From the NCBI RefSeq assembly GCF_003335585.1, contig NZ_QBFD01000046.1:273345-337344 (forward strand): a DNA stretch of 64,000 nucleotides. Direction: 5' to 3'. This stretch comes from Sulfitobacter sp. DFL-14 (GTDB taxonomy: Bacteria; Pseudomonadota; Alphaproteobacteria; Rhodobacterales; Rhodobacteraceae). Shown here piece by piece: positions 1-8,652 of the stretch; position 1 is the first letter of the stretch; each line of letters starts with the position of its first letter. A program made the position numbers and the translations under genes. Below the pieces are notes generated by a model that worked only from the letters and a program-made list of their open reading frames with translations, ran no database searches and was not told where the DNA came from.

Positions 1-2269
1 GGTCCGAGGTGGACAGCATCTGCACCCCGAAATTGGTATCTCCAATAAACACCGAGGCGACCTCGCGGCCGTCCAGCACCGCTTGCAGCGCCTGGCCCAG
101 TCCGGTGATGTCGACCCCAAGGTCAGCGGCCAGTGTCCTGTCGATCTGCACGAAAAGCTGCGGCTGGGTGCGTTCGTATTCCAGCCGCACCTGGCCCATG
201 GCGGGGTTCTGGCTGAGCCTGTCCACCATGGTCTGCGCGACTTCGGCCAGCTGGTCATAGTCGTTTCCCGTGATGGCAAAGGCCAGCCCGCGCCCGGCAC
301 CGCGAATGCCCAGCGAATTGGGCTGGATGGCAAAGGCGCGGACGCCGATGATGTCCCGCAGCCCGGCGTTTAGGTCGTTCACGATGTCCTGCTGGCTGCG
401 CGTCCGCTCGTCCCATTGGGACAATGTGAAGACCATGAAACCGCGGTTGGTGGCCCCAAAGCCGGTGATCGAAAAGACATTGGTCACTTCGCCCGCGTCC
501 TGAAGGGGTGCCACCGCATCCTCGATTTCGCGCATCTTGCCTTGGGTATATTCCAGCGACACCCCCTGCGGAGCGGTGACGCTGAGCAGGGCCACGGCGC
601 GGTCTTCGCGCGGGGTCAGCTCCTGCCGGATGCCGCCGGCCATCAGGGCCGCGGTGGCCGCAACAAAAACCGCGATCAGGACGATGACAAAGGGCATGGC
701 CAGCGCGCCGCGCAGGGTTTTTTCATAAAGGGTGAACAGGCGGTTGCCGAGCCAGATCATCGGGCCCCGCGGGTTTTCCGGCGGCGCTGCGGTCAGCAGG
801 CGGCTGGCCAGAACCGGACAGAGGCTGAGCGCCACGATGGAGGACAGCAGGACCGCCATTGCCAGGGTAAAGCCGAATTCACGGAACAGTCCGCCCGCCT
901 GACCCGGCAGGAAGGACAGCGGGACAAAGACCGCGGCCAGTGTCGCGGTGGTGGTCACCACGGCAAAGAACACCTGCGCCGTGCCGTTGACCGCAGCGGC
1001 GCGCGGCCCCATGCCGAGGGTGCGTTGCCGCACGATGTTTTCCAGCACGACAATGGCGTCATCCACCACCATGCCGGTGGCCAGCACCAGCGCCAGCAGG
1101 GTCAGGATATTGACGGAGAAGCCCACCAGGTAGATCGCCGCAAGCGTGCCGATCAGGGAAACGGGCAGGGTCAGTGCCGGGATCAGCGTGGCGCGGAAAT
1201 CCCGCAGGAACAGAAAGATCACCGCGACCACGATGGCCACCGCAAAGCCCAGTGTCTTGAGCACCTCCTCGATGGAGCCGGAGATGAAGATCGCATCGTC
1301 GGAAGTCACAAAGATGTTCACGTCGTCGGGCAGCGTCCGGTTCAGTTCATCCACCACGGCGCGCACGTTCTCGGAGATTTCGAGCGTGTTCGACGTGGCT
1401 TGCCGGATGACGCCGATGCCCATGCCCTGTTGTCCGTTCGCGCGCAGGATCGTTTCGCCCGGTGCCGGGCCCAGCGAGACGCGGGCAATATCGCCCACCG
1501 TCACGTTTTCCCTGATTTCGAGCGCCTCGAAAGCCTGCGCGGTTGCCACGCTGGCCGTGGTGCGCACGTTGATCGACTGGCGGTCTCCCGACAGGTCACC
1601 GGCGGGGGTGTCATAGGCCACGTCGGACAGCCCGCGCTGCACATCGCCCAGGGTCAGGCCCCGGCTGGCCAGTTCCAGCAGGTCGATGTCGACCCGAAAG
1701 ATCTGTTCCCGGTCGCCGTAGATTTGCAGGTCGGCAACACCATCGACAGAGATCAGCCTGTCCTCGATCCGATCCTGAACGATCTGGGTCAGTTCCTGCG
1801 GTGACCGCCCGGTGGAGGTAACGGCGATCCGCATGACCGGCTGGGCGTTTGCGTCCGCCTTGACGATCTGCGGTTGTTCCGCCCCCTCGGGAAGCTGGTT
1901 CGCGATCCGGGCGACCGCATCGCGTACATCGGTCGCGGCCACATCGATATCAACCGAGTCGTTGAATTCGAGCGTCACGCGGCTGCGGCCAAAGCGGGAG
2001 TTGGAAGAGATCGACCGCACACCCGACACCCGGCCCACGGCACCCTCGATGCGGCCCGTCAGTTCCTGGTCCACCGCCTCGGGCGAGGCGCCGGAGAATT
2101 GGGTGGTGACCGTGACCACCGGGCGGTCCACATTCGGCAGCTCCCTGATTTCCGCACCGAAGAGGCCTGCAACACCGGCCAGCACGATCAGGGCGTTCAG
2201 GACAAAGGCCAGGATCGGCCGGCGCACAAACAGCGCGGTGCCCGGTGCGCGTGGTTCCGGCGTGCTCAC
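1..2269 (-). CDS. RND efflux transporter permease subunit (3' end outside window)
   Basis: Inner-membrane proton-driven pump of the resistance-nodulation-division family, expected to work with the adjacent periplasmic adaptor and an outer-membrane channel. About 756 N-terminal residues are visible; the full protein is usually 1000-1050. The first membrane segment follows FVRRPILAF near residue 15. A long periplasmic region follows with typical RND phrases such as FSGASPEAVD and TNTLEISENV. The GTG start at 2269 overlaps the adaptor stop by 4 bases (GTGA), so the two are translationally coupled and share one transcript. Substrate cannot be read from the sequence. The family call is secure; exact subclass is not. 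Confidence 0.9.
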   Translation of the reverse strand, partial: MSTPEPRAPGTALFVRRPILAFVLNALIVLAGVAGLFGAEIRELPNVDRPVVTVTTQFSGASPEAVDQELTGRIEGAVGRVSGVRSISSNSRFGRSRVTLEFNDSVDIDVAATDVRDAVARIANQLPEGAEQPQIVKADANAQPVMRIAVTSTGRSPQELTQIVQDRIEDRLISVDGVADLQIYGDREQIFRVDIDLLELASRGLTLGDVQRGLSDVAYDTPAGDLSGDRQSINVRTTASVATAQAFEALEIRENVTVGDIARVSLGPAPGETILRANGQQGMGIGVIRQATSNTLEISENVRAVVDELNRTLPDDVNIFVTSDDAIFISGSIEEVLKTLGFAVAIVVAVIFLFLRDFRATLIPALTLPVSLIGTLAAIYLVGFSVNILTLLALVLATGMVVDDAIVVLENIVRQRTLGMGPRAAAVNGTAQVFFAVVTTTATLAAVFVPLSFLPGQAGGLFREFGFTLAMAVLLSSIVALSLCPVLASRLLTAAPPENPRGPMIWLGNRLFTLYEKTLRGALAMPFVIVLIAVFVAATAALMAGGIRQELTPREDRAVALLSVTAPQGVSLEYTQGKMREIEDAVAPLQDAGEVTNVFSITGFGATNRGFMVFTLSQWDERTRSQQDIVNDLNAGLRDIIGVRAFAIQPNSLGIRGAGRGLAFAITGNDYDQLAEVAQTMVDRLSQNPAMGQVRLEYERTQPQLFVQIDRTLAADLGVDITGLGQALQAVLDGREVASVFIGDTNFGVQMLSTSD

Positions 2270-3429
2270 AAGGTTTCCTTGCCGGTCTGGCCGTCTGCGG
2301 TGGCCGGGTCGTTGACCGGGCTGACCTCTGCCCCGTTGCGCAGGGTTTGCACGCCTTCGGTCACGACATTCTCGCCTGCCGCCAGCGCGTCGGCGCGGAT
2401 CAGGACGGAATCACTGTTACGCTGTGCAATGGTCACCGGGACCTGAACGCTCTTGCCGCCACGCACGGCCCAGACAAATGGCCCGTCGCTGGACCATTGC
2501 AGCGCCAGCGGGGGAATCGACAGGTAGCTGTCGCCGGGGAAGGTCATGGCCACCGAAAACGCCATGCCCGCGCGCAGCGTGTCATTGCTGTTGGCGACAC
2601 GGCCCTGCACCAGCAGCGTCCGGCTGGTCCGGTCCACCACCGTGTCGATGGCGGCCACTTCGCCGGTCAGGACGGTATCGCGCAGACCCAGCGGCATGAC
2701 GGTGATCTGCTGACCCGGCCGTATCTTGCCCACGACCCGTTCCGGTACGCGGAAATCTATCAGGATGTCGGAGCGGTCGGTGATTGTTGCCAGCACGTCC
2801 TGCGCGTTGACGCGGTCGCCGACTTCGACATCGGTGATGCCGACCCGGCCCGAGATCGGCGCGGTGATCTGGCGCTGCGACAGGTCGAACTGCGCTTTCC
2901 GCACGGCCAGCTCGGCGCTCCGCAGGGCCACTTCGGTTTCCCGCAGGCGCACTTCGGTGACCGCACCGGTCGATGACAGCTGTTTGATCCTGGTCTCTTC
3001 GCGCTGCGCCTCGTCAAGGTTGATCTGCGCCTGTTCCAGCGCGATCTCTTCCTCCTCGTCCAGCAGGCGGGCAAGCACGGTTCCTGCCTCTACCGCGATG
3101 CCCGGCGACAGGTTCAGTTCGGTGATGACCCCCACTGCGTTGGAGCGGACGGTGACCGAGCGTTTTGCGCGCCCGTCGCCAATGGCGGTGATCCGGTCCG
3201 CGATCGCGGTTTCCCCCACCGTGGTAATCGTGACATTGGCCGCCTCGCCGCCGCCACGGGGCCGATCCTGTTGTGTCGCGGCCTCGGCCTGGGGAAGCTG
3301 GATGCCCAGCAGATCGGGAATGCCGCTGCGTTCAATCAGTGGGCGGGCCGCCGGAACATAGATGATCCAGACATAAAGGCCTGCACAGAGCACAGCCAGA
3401 AATATGAGTGTTTGTTGCAGGGCTTTCAT
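2266..3429 (-). CDS. RND/HlyD-family periplasmic adaptor (membrane fusion protein)
   Basis: Adaptor linking the RND pump to an outer-membrane channel. The protein has 387 residues. A single N-terminal membrane segment or uncleaved signal anchor covers about residues 5-25 (LIFLAVLCAGLYVWIIYV). It is followed by a half-lipoyl segment (VGVITELNLSPG), an acidic, Glu-rich coiled-coil hairpin at about 125-170, and a second lipoyl half (ITAPISGRVG) leading to the beta-barrel. It is the first gene of the efflux pair and begins 96 bases downstream of the phosphatase stop, so it could have its own promoter or be read through from the operon before it. Efflux substrate is unknown. Confidence 0.92.
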   Translation of the reverse strand: MKALQQTLIFLAVLCAGLYVWIIYVPAARPLIERSGIPDLLGIQLPQAEAATQQDRPRGGGEAANVTITTVGETAIADRITAIGDGRAKRSVTVRSNAVGVITELNLSPGIAVEAGTVLARLLDEEEEIALEQAQINLDEAQREETRIKQLSSTGAVTEVRLRETEVALRSAELAVRKAQFDLSQRQITAPISGRVGITDVEVGDRVNAQDVLATITDRSDILIDFRVPERVVGKIRPGQQITVMPLGLRDTVLTGEVAAIDTVVDRTSRTLLVQGRVANSNDTLRAGMAFSVAMTFPGDSYLSIPPLALQWSSDGPFVWAVRGGKSVQVPVTIAQRNSDSVLIRADALAAGENVVTEGVQTLRNGAEVSPVNDPATADGQTGKETL

Positions 3430-3525
3430 CGGCGGTTTTGCTATCTCAGGTCAATGCGGGCGAAGCTTAACCCGTTCTTGCGGGGTAAGCATCAGAATCA
3501 TTAGGGTAAGGTGCGATCTGACCGA

Positions 3526-4275
3526 TCACGCTTTTGTCAGACGCAGATAGAGCCTTTGCAGGTCGGATCGTGGCAATCCGATCTTTTCCAGATAGCCCCT
3601 GACGCCGCCATAGTTCCGGTCGATGTGATCCAGTGTTGCGGCTATGGCGGTTGCGGGGCTTTCCAGCAGTCTGGCATAGCTTTCCACATCGCCGCCGCGC
3701 GCGCGGGACAGATCCAGGAATTCTTCCACCAGATCGGGGATGAGATCGGCGGTCAGGGCATAATCCGCGATGATCTGGTCGCGGCCCACATCCGCGATGC
3801 CCAGCAGCAGGGCGGCGATGATCCCGGTCCGGTCCTTGCCTGCGGTGCAATTGAACAGCACGGCACCCTCAGGCAGTTCGGCCATGGTGGACAGAACCTT
3901 GCAGATCGCCGTGGCCCGCGTTTCCAGCGCTGCCAGGTAGAAGGTCAGCAGGGGATGGGCGTCTGCCACTTCGGCGCGGGCCATGGCCTGCGGCGACAGG
4001 TCGTCAAACAGCGGCAGGTTGGCAAAGTGAACATCTGCAAAGGCGGCAAAGGGATTGGGCGCGCTTTCGACCTCATCCGGCGTGCGCAGGTCGATGACCA
4101 GTCGCAGACCCTCGTCGTAGAGCCGCGTAACATCGGCCGCGTCGAGCCGGTGCAGGCTGTCTGCGCGCAGGAACCGCCGCCAGGGGATCACGCCGCCGCC
4201 CGCGGTGGTGTAACCGCCCAGCTCGCGGATGTTGTAGGCCCCCCGGACCGGCAGATGTCGCGACATTGGTCTCAT
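3526..4275 (-). CDS. Tyrosine-phosphatase-fold phosphomonoesterase
   Basis: Cytoplasmic phosphatase of the Y_phosphatase3 type (MptpB-like), 249 residues from the chosen start. It shows the family N-terminus (RGAYNIRELGGY) and the P-loop CTAGKDRTG, which supplies the nucleophilic Cys and the Arg of the CX5R motif. A conserved Asp-rich segment lies between them. The ATG at 4275 overlaps the stop of the metallophosphoesterase by 4 bases (ATGA). I prefer it to upstream starts that would run deep into that gene. Relatives act on phosphoproteins, phosphoinositides or small phosphomonoesters. Its place as last gene of an importer operon favours a small-molecule role, but this is inference. Confidence 0.85.
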   Translation of the reverse strand: MRPMSRHLPVRGAYNIRELGGYTTAGGGVIPWRRFLRADSLHRLDAADVTRLYDEGLRLVIDLRTPDEVESAPNPFAAFADVHFANLPLFDDLSPQAMARAEVADAHPLLTFYLAALETRATAICKVLSTMAELPEGAVLFNCTAGKDRTGIIAALLLGIADVGRDQIIADYALTADLIPDLVEEFLDLSRARGGDVESYARLLESPATAIAATLDHIDRNYGGVRGYLEKIGLPRSDLQRLYLRLTKA

Positions 4276-5078
4276 GTGAACGCCAGCAGCCTCTTGCGGT
4301 CGATCATGCGCAACTCGCGCGCAGCGGGCGACAGCGGCACAAAGCTGACCGACAGGCCCGAGGGGCGCCATTCGCAGATGCCCATGCCGGTGCCTTCGAC
4401 AATGCGCAGGCCGTCGGTCTCCAGCAGGTCGATGGTGGAATCCTGACCGTTGGAGATGACAATCGGAATGCCGTGCCAGTGATTGACCTGGTTGATGTGG
4501 ATATGCCCGGAAAGGATACCGGCCACCTTCTGGCCCTGCAGCATCTCTGCCAGCCGTTCGGTTGCCGGCATGTCGATGCTGCCCCAGGGCAGGCCATCTG
4601 CATCCACGCGCGGTGGGTGGTGCATGACGATCAGACGCGGCAGGTCAGAGTGGCGCGACAGCGCATGCGCCAGAAACTCGAACTGCGCATCGCAGATCGT
4701 ACCGGCCACATGCCCCGGCTTCATCGTGTCCAGCGTGATCACATGCATGCCGCCATGCACGACATCGTGGAAATAGGGTGCGTCCGACCCCGCGTTGCCA
4801 AGGACCTCGTGGAACGGCGCGCGTTTGTCGTGGTTTCCCAGGGCCATCACCAGCGGCGGGGCAAGCGGTTCCAGGATCTCTTGCAGCAGGCGGTAGCTGT
4901 GGGCATCGCCCATGTTGGTCAGATCGCCGCTGGCCACCACAAAGGCGGGCTGCCGCTCCATCGCATTGATCACCTGCACCACCCGCCTGAGCGTCTCCAC
5001 CGCGCCGGATTTGTCGCTTGGGTCCGGCGATCCGGGGTGCGAGATGTGCAGATCGGTCAGGTGGATGAAACGGGTCAT
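4272..5078 (-). CDS. Calcineurin-like metallophosphoesterase (GpdQ/CpdA-type phosphodiesterase)
   Basis: Binuclear-metal phosphodiesterase of 268 residues with the full motif set: DLH near the N-terminus, GDLTN, GNHDKR, VMHHPP and GHIHINQ. These ligands are shared by glycerophosphodiesterase GpdQ, cyclic-nucleotide phosphodiesterase CpdA and relatives. There is no signal peptide, so it acts in the cytoplasm. It overlaps the upstream transporter ATPase by 4 bases and the downstream phosphatase by 4 bases. This suggests that the imported compound is a phosphodiester cleaved here and then dephosphorylated. A housekeeping cAMP phosphodiesterase role is the main alternative. Confidence 0.85.
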   Translation of the reverse strand: MTRFIHLTDLHISHPGSPDPSDKSGAVETLRRVVQVINAMERQPAFVVASGDLTNMGDAHSYRLLQEILEPLAPPLVMALGNHDKRAPFHEVLGNAGSDAPYFHDVVHGGMHVITLDTMKPGHVAGTICDAQFEFLAHALSRHSDLPRLIVMHHPPRVDADGLPWGSIDMPATERLAEMLQGQKVAGILSGHIHINQVNHWHGIPIVISNGQDSTIDLLETDGLRIVEGTGMGICEWRPSGLSVSFVPLSPAARELRMIDRKRLLAFT

Positions 5079-5860
5079 ATGGATACTCCGGCGGCCTTGA
5101 GCAGGGTTTGTGTATAGCGATGGGCGGGTTGGCGCAGGATGCGGGCGGCGGGCCCGGCTTCCAGCGCCTTGCCATGCTGCATGACCAGCAGATGATCGCA
5201 GATCGAGGCGACGACCGCCAGATCATGGCTGATGAAAAGGATGCCCAGCCCCAGGTCGTCCTGAAGATCCATCAGCAGGTTGAGGATCTGCGCCTGCACC
5301 GACACATCGAGCGCCGAGACCGCTTCATCCGCGATCAGCAGGGCAGGGCGGGTGACGATGGCGCGGGCGATGGCGATGCGCTGCCGCTGCCCGCCCGAGA
5401 ATTCATGCGGGTATTTGTTGCCGTCGCGCGGGTGCAGGCCGACCTGTTCCAGCGCCTCGGCGGAGCGGCGGGGGGTGTCCGCATCCACGCCGATGGCGCG
5501 CAGCGGTTCCGCGATGGACCAGCCAACGGTGCGGCGCGGGTCGAGAGAGCCGAACGGGTCCTGATAGACCATCTGGAAATGTCGCCGCTGGCGGCGCAGT
5601 GCCGCGGCAGACAGGCTGTGCAGGTCCTCGCCCTGAAACAGGATTTCGCCCGCGTCGGGTCTCTCGAACGCCATGACCATGCGTGCCAGTGTGGATTTGC
5701 CCGATCCGCTTTCCCCCACGACCCCCAGCGTTTCGCCCGCGCGGATGGTAAAGCTGATGTCGTCCACCGCCGTCAGCACCGGCGCGGCGCCCAGCAGGGT
5801 GTTGCGCGGCAGCTTGTAGCGCCGGGTCAGGTTGCGGGCGTCGAGCAGGGGGGCGGTCAT
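5075..5860 (-). CDS. Oligopeptide-type ABC transporter ATP-binding protein (DppF-like)
   Basis: Second ATPase of a peptide/nickel/opine-type importer, 261 residues. It has Walker A GESGSGKST, the QDPFGSLDP segment typical of DppF/OppF, signature SGGQRQRIAIARA, Walker B LLIADEAVSALD and the switch His in SHDLAVV. It overlaps both neighbours by 4 bases in a coupled operon. Family members energise uptake of di- and oligopeptides, opines, glycosides and other polar compounds. The two phosphoesterases directly downstream point to a phosphorylated substrate, but nothing in this subunit decides it. Confidence 0.95.
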   Translation of the reverse strand: MTAPLLDARNLTRRYKLPRNTLLGAAPVLTAVDDISFTIRAGETLGVVGESGSGKSTLARMVMAFERPDAGEILFQGEDLHSLSAAALRRQRRHFQMVYQDPFGSLDPRRTVGWSIAEPLRAIGVDADTPRRSAEALEQVGLHPRDGNKYPHEFSGGQRQRIAIARAIVTRPALLIADEAVSALDVSVQAQILNLLMDLQDDLGLGILFISHDLAVVASICDHLLVMQHGKALEAGPAARILRQPAHRYTQTLLKAAGVSI

Positions 5861-6828
5861 CTCGTCCCTTCCGTCAGCAGATGGCAGCAGGCGCTGCGAC
5901 CCCGGCCCAGGTCGGTCAGGCCGGGGCGGGTGCTGGCGCAGCGCGCGATTTCAACCGGGCAGCGCCCCGAAAAGCGGCAGCCCTGCGGCAGGTCCGGCAG
6001 CCCGGGCACGGTGCCGGGGATTGTCGGCAGGCGCGGGCGTTTGCCGCCCGGTGCGCGGGTCTGCGCGACGGGGTCGGGGCGTGCCGCCAGCAGGCCGCGG
6101 GTATAGGGATGGGCCGGGTCGGCCAGTACCTGATCGGTGGGGCCGCGTTCAACCATGTCGCCACCGTACATGACCACGATGTCACGGGTCGCGCGGGCCA
6201 CGGCGGCAAGGTCATGGGTAATAAAGACCAGTGCCATGTCACGCTGGCCGACCAGCCGCACCAGAAGGTCGGTGATCCGCAGGGCGATATTGGCATCCAG
6301 CGCCGTGGTCGGTTCATCCGCGATCAGCAGCGCGGGATTGCAGGCCAGCGCCAGCGCGATCAGCACCCGCTGGCGCTGACCGCCGCTGAGCTCATGCGGG
6401 AACTGGCGCATGCGTGCGGCGGGGTCGGGAATGCCGACCTCTTCGAACAGCGCCAGCACGCGGGCCTTTGCGGCCTGACGGCTGAGACCCTCATGGACCA
6501 TGATCGGCTCTGCCACCGTGTCACCCACCCGCACCAGGGGGTTCAGCGCCGCCATCGGTTCCTGAAAGATCATGGCGATGCGCCGCGCCCGCAGGTGTTG
6601 CCAGCTGTTCTCCTCTGCATGGGTCATGTCCTGCCCGTCGATGTGCAGCGCCCCGCTGAGCTGCGCGCCATCGGGGGCCATGCCCATCAGACAGAGCGCC
6701 AGCATGGTCTTGCCAGATCCGCTTTCCCCCACGATGCCCAGCCGGTCACCGGAACGGATCGTCAGCTTGGCATGGCGCAGGGCGGTGGCAGAGCCGAAAG
6801 CGGCGGAGAGATTGTCGAGCTCGAACAT
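5857..6828 (-). CDS. Oligopeptide-type ABC transporter ATP-binding protein (DppD-like)
   Basis: First ATPase of the importer, 323 residues. Walker A is GESGSGKTM, the Q-loop is IFQEPMAALNPL, the signature is LSGGQRQRVLIALALA and Walker B is LLIADEPTTALD. The C-terminal extension contains the Cys-rich oligo_HPY motif (GCRFSGRCPVEIARCAS plus a later Cys-Cys pair), which in DppD-type proteins binds an iron-sulfur cluster. It abuts the upstream permease stop directly and overlaps the downstream ATPase by 4 bases. Confidence 0.95.
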   Translation of the reverse strand: MFELDNLSAAFGSATALRHAKLTIRSGDRLGIVGESGSGKTMLALCLMGMAPDGAQLSGALHIDGQDMTHAEENSWQHLRARRIAMIFQEPMAALNPLVRVGDTVAEPIMVHEGLSRQAAKARVLALFEEVGIPDPAARMRQFPHELSGGQRQRVLIALALACNPALLIADEPTTALDANIALRITDLLVRLVGQRDMALVFITHDLAAVARATRDIVVMYGGDMVERGPTDQVLADPAHPYTRGLLAARPDPVAQTRAPGGKRPRLPTIPGTVPGLPDLPQGCRFSGRCPVEIARCASTRPGLTDLGRGRSACCHLLTEGTR

Positions 6829-7653
6829 CTACCGCTCCCGCGCCAGCCGGGGGTCGGTCATGTCGCGCAGCCCGTCGCCCAGCAGGCCAAAGCCCAGCAC
6901 GGCAGCGACAATGCACAGGCCCGGATAGATCGCCAGTTGCGGGGCGAGATACATCAGCGTCTGCGCCTCTGACAGCATGCGGCCCCAGCTTGACGCCGGG
7001 GGCTGGGCGCCAAGGCCGAGATAGGACAGCGCCGCCTCCGCCAGGATGGCGACGGCAAATTCGATGGTGGCTTGCACGATGATCGCGGCGGCGATGTTGG
7101 GCAGGATGTGATCGCGGCTGATGGCAAAGCGGTTCATCCCCGCCGCCCGTGCCGCCGAGACGTAATCCAGCGTCCAGACCTGGTTGGCCGATCCGCGCGC
7201 CACGCGGGCAAAGACCGGGATATTGATAAAGGCGATGGCCAGCACCGCGTTGGTCAGCGACGGGCCAAAGACTGCCGCCAGCATGATCGCGAAAAGAAGC
7301 GCCGGAAAGGCAAAGCCGAGATCGGCCAGCCGCATCACGCCGTCCTCCACCCAGCCGCCGATGGCCGAAGCCAGCAACCCCAGCGCCACCCCGACCGACC
7401 CGCCCAGCAGCACCGCGATCAGCGCCACCGCCATCGAGTTGCGCGCCGCTGCCATCAGCTGGCTGACCACGTCGCGGCCCAGTTGATCGGTGCCCAGCCA
7501 ATGCGCGGCGGAGGGGTCCGCGAACTTGTCGCGAATGTTCATCGCGGTGGCGTCATGCGGGGTCCAGACCAGCGATAGTGCGGCGGTGCCGACGACCAGC
7601 GCCACCAGCACCGCGCCGATGACGAAATTGGCGGGCAGGCGGCGGCGGGTCAT
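6829..7653 (-). CDS. Oligopeptide-type ABC transporter permease (DppC-like)
   Basis: Inner-membrane permease of 274 residues with an N-terminal segment, the conserved HWLGTDQLGRDV sequence of OppC/DppC proteins, and about five more membrane helices. The EAA coupling loop appears as SAARAAGMNRFAISRDHILPN. It pairs with the DppB-like permease, whose stop it overlaps by 4 bases. The substrate cannot be inferred from it. Confidence 0.94.
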   Translation of the reverse strand: MTRRRLPANFVIGAVLVALVVGTAALSLVWTPHDATAMNIRDKFADPSAAHWLGTDQLGRDVVSQLMAAARNSMAVALIAVLLGGSVGVALGLLASAIGGWVEDGVMRLADLGFAFPALLFAIMLAAVFGPSLTNAVLAIAFINIPVFARVARGSANQVWTLDYVSAARAAGMNRFAISRDHILPNIAAAIIVQATIEFAVAILAEAALSYLGLGAQPPASSWGRMLSEAQTLMYLAPQLAIYPGLCIVAAVLGFGLLGDGLRDMTDPRLARER

Positions 7654-8594
7654 GCGCGGGCCTTCAGGCGCGGGTCGATCACCACGTAAAGCAGATCGAC
7701 AACGAAATTCGCCGTGACCACGATGGCAGCAAAGAGCATCACCAGCGCCTGCACCGTGGGCAGGTCACGGTTGGAGATCGACTGGAAGATCAGCCGCCCG
7801 AGGCCGGGCAGGTAGAACACGTTTTCGATGACGATGGTGCCGGTGACAAGGGCGGCGAACTGCATGCCGACGATGGTGACGATGGGCACCAGCGCATTGG
7901 GCAGAACATGCCGCCACAGCACCCGGCGGCGCGACAGCCCGCTGGCGCGGGCGGTGCGGACGAAATCCTGCCGCATGACCTCCAGCGCGGAGGACCGCGT
8001 GACACGGGCCAGCACCGCTGATTGTACCAGCGCCAGCGCGATGGTGGGCAGGATCAGCGACCGGGCTGCCGCGACCGGGTCGGACCAGCCGGCAAAGCCG
8101 CCCGGCGGCAGCCAGCGCAGTTTGACCGCGAACAAAAGCACCAGCAGCATCGACAGCCAGAAGGCGGGCACGGCGATTCCGAGCTGACTGAGGAACATCA
8201 CGCCCCAGTCCCCGATCCTGCGGTGCCGCGCCGCGGCGCCGATCCCGAGGGTCAGGGCGATGGCAAGCGTTGCTATCATCCCGGCGACCGCCAGCGCGAC
8301 TGTCATTCCAAGCCGTTCGCCGATCAGGTCGGAAACCGGCACGCGGAAGGAATGGCTGATGCCAAAATCGCCCTGCAGCGCGTTCCATATCCATGAGAAA
8401 TAGCGCGTCAGCAGCGGCTCGTTCAGGCCCAGCTGTTCGCGCAGGGCCGCCAGTGCGTCATCGGTGGCATCCAGCCCCAGGATGGTCAGCGCCGGATCAC
8501 CCGGCAGGACATTCATGACCGCGAATACCACCACGGACACCGCGAGCAATGTCAGGATGAAACCGGCGGTCCGGCGGAACAGGAAATACCACAT
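7650..8594 (-). CDS. Oligopeptide-type ABC transporter permease (DppB-like)
   Basis: Inner-membrane permease of 314 residues. The N-terminus FRRTAGFILTLLAVSVVVF followed by LPGDPALTILG is the hallmark of OppB/DppB. The EAA loop is TARASGLSRRRVLWRHVLPNAL. It starts 58 bases after the solute-binding-protein stop, with a GC-rich hairpin in that gap, and overlaps the next permease by 4 bases. Confidence 0.94.
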   Translation of the reverse strand: MWYFLFRRTAGFILTLLAVSVVVFAVMNVLPGDPALTILGLDATDDALAALREQLGLNEPLLTRYFSWIWNALQGDFGISHSFRVPVSDLIGERLGMTVALAVAGMIATLAIALTLGIGAAARHRRIGDWGVMFLSQLGIAVPAFWLSMLLVLLFAVKLRWLPPGGFAGWSDPVAAARSLILPTIALALVQSAVLARVTRSSALEVMRQDFVRTARASGLSRRRVLWRHVLPNALVPIVTIVGMQFAALVTGTIVIENVFYLPGLGRLIFQSISNRDLPTVQALVMLFAAIVVTANFVVDLLYVVIDPRLKARA

Positions 8595-8616
8595 GAAAGA
8601 TTACAATCGGGCAGGG

Positions 8617-8645
8617 GGCTGCGCGCGCGAAAAGCCCGCGCAGCC
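8617..8645 (-). terminator. Intercistronic hairpin after the solute-binding-protein gene
   Basis: A perfect 9-bp inverted repeat (GGCTGCGCG / CGCGCAGCC, 11-nt loop) lies 8 bases beyond the binding-protein stop and before the permease start. There is no U-tract, so it is more likely an mRNA stabiliser or attenuator that keeps binding protein in excess than a full terminator. Confidence 0.6.
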
Positions 8646-8652
8646 AGTCCTG

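Noticed and set aside
416..1804. Long plus-strand open frame
   Set aside because: It is a GC-rich shadow of the RND permease on the minus strand; its translation is Arg/Gly/His-rich and matches no family.
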